64,000 nt of DNA, from assembly GCA_033675545.1 (NCBI GenBank), contig JAWDGP010005026.1:1-64000 (forward strand), in the 5' to 3' direction. The translations under genes and the position numbers were made by a program. This document shows, one piece after another, positions 63,944 to 64,000 of the stretch (position 1 is the stretch's first letter; every line of letters begins with the position of its first letter). This stretch comes from Elysia crispata. Lineage: Eukaryota > Mollusca > Gastropoda > Plakobranchidae. Below the pieces are notes generated by a model. That model worked only from the letters and a program-made list of their open reading frames with translations, was not told the origin of the DNA and made no database searches.

Positions 63944-64000
63944 TAACGGGCTAAAATCATGAGCACAACCTGCTGTAGGAGAGGGACAATGTCATTCGTT

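Overview
The window is eukaryotic nuclear DNA from an invertebrate animal. It is AT-rich, has spliced genes with long introns and canonical GT-AG sites, and is full of microsatellites and decayed transposons. The very long GA/TC tracts, dispersed GATCTA motifs, tRNA-headed SINE-like sequences and THAP- and TatD-type repeat proteins would fit a lophotrochozoan, most likely a gastropod mollusc. That assignment is an inference; no species can be named from the sequence. || LAYOUT. 1-7.1 kb: a tandem satellite built from ~54-bp monomers of several ordered types, interrupted by a fixed spacer; it runs off the left edge. 7.9-13.8 kb: a probable unrecognised minus-strand gene (terminal exon 7898-8016, a pair of duplicated 67-nt exons at 10.6 and 11.1 kb, a TATA box and a CRE near 13.6-13.8 kb), with a dead RTE-like retrotransposon between its exons. 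13.8-16.4 kb: a candidate 2.6-kb DNA transposon with long inverted repeats and a frameshifted THAP-domain pseudogene. 16.4-22.3 kb: mostly featureless, with microsatellites, a perfect hairpin and one transposon-like ORF. 22.3-31.4 kb: the one fully reconstructable gene, a minus-strand lysosomal alpha-L-fucosidase (GH29) with nine coding exons and 493 codons, all splice phases consistent. 31.9-41 kb: SINE-like heads, a diverged tandem-repeat field, a candidate signal-anchor first exon, and a GA tract of about 685 uninterrupted bases. 41.5-53 kb: duplicated last-exon-like sequences, a decayed transposase-like region, and a ~1.2-kb segment present twice. 56-59.9 kb: two decayed copies of a TatD-nuclease-like protein. 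60.7-64 kb: a coiled-coil ORF with one in-frame stop, a compound microsatellite, a GATCTA minisatellite, and a 706-bp MITE with TAA target duplication. || FUNCTION. Only the fucosidase can be given a confident role: secretory/lysosomal removal of alpha-L-fucose from glycoconjugates. A near-perfect CLEAR-type E-box lies about 185 bp upstream of its start codon. Everything else is either unrecognised exon-like sequence or remains of mobile elements. I found no convincing operon-like or defence-like system. The most unusual items are the satellite with ordered monomer types and a YY1-like site in most monomers, the duplicated 67-nt exon pair, the paired alternative last exons, and the THAP-type transposon candidate.
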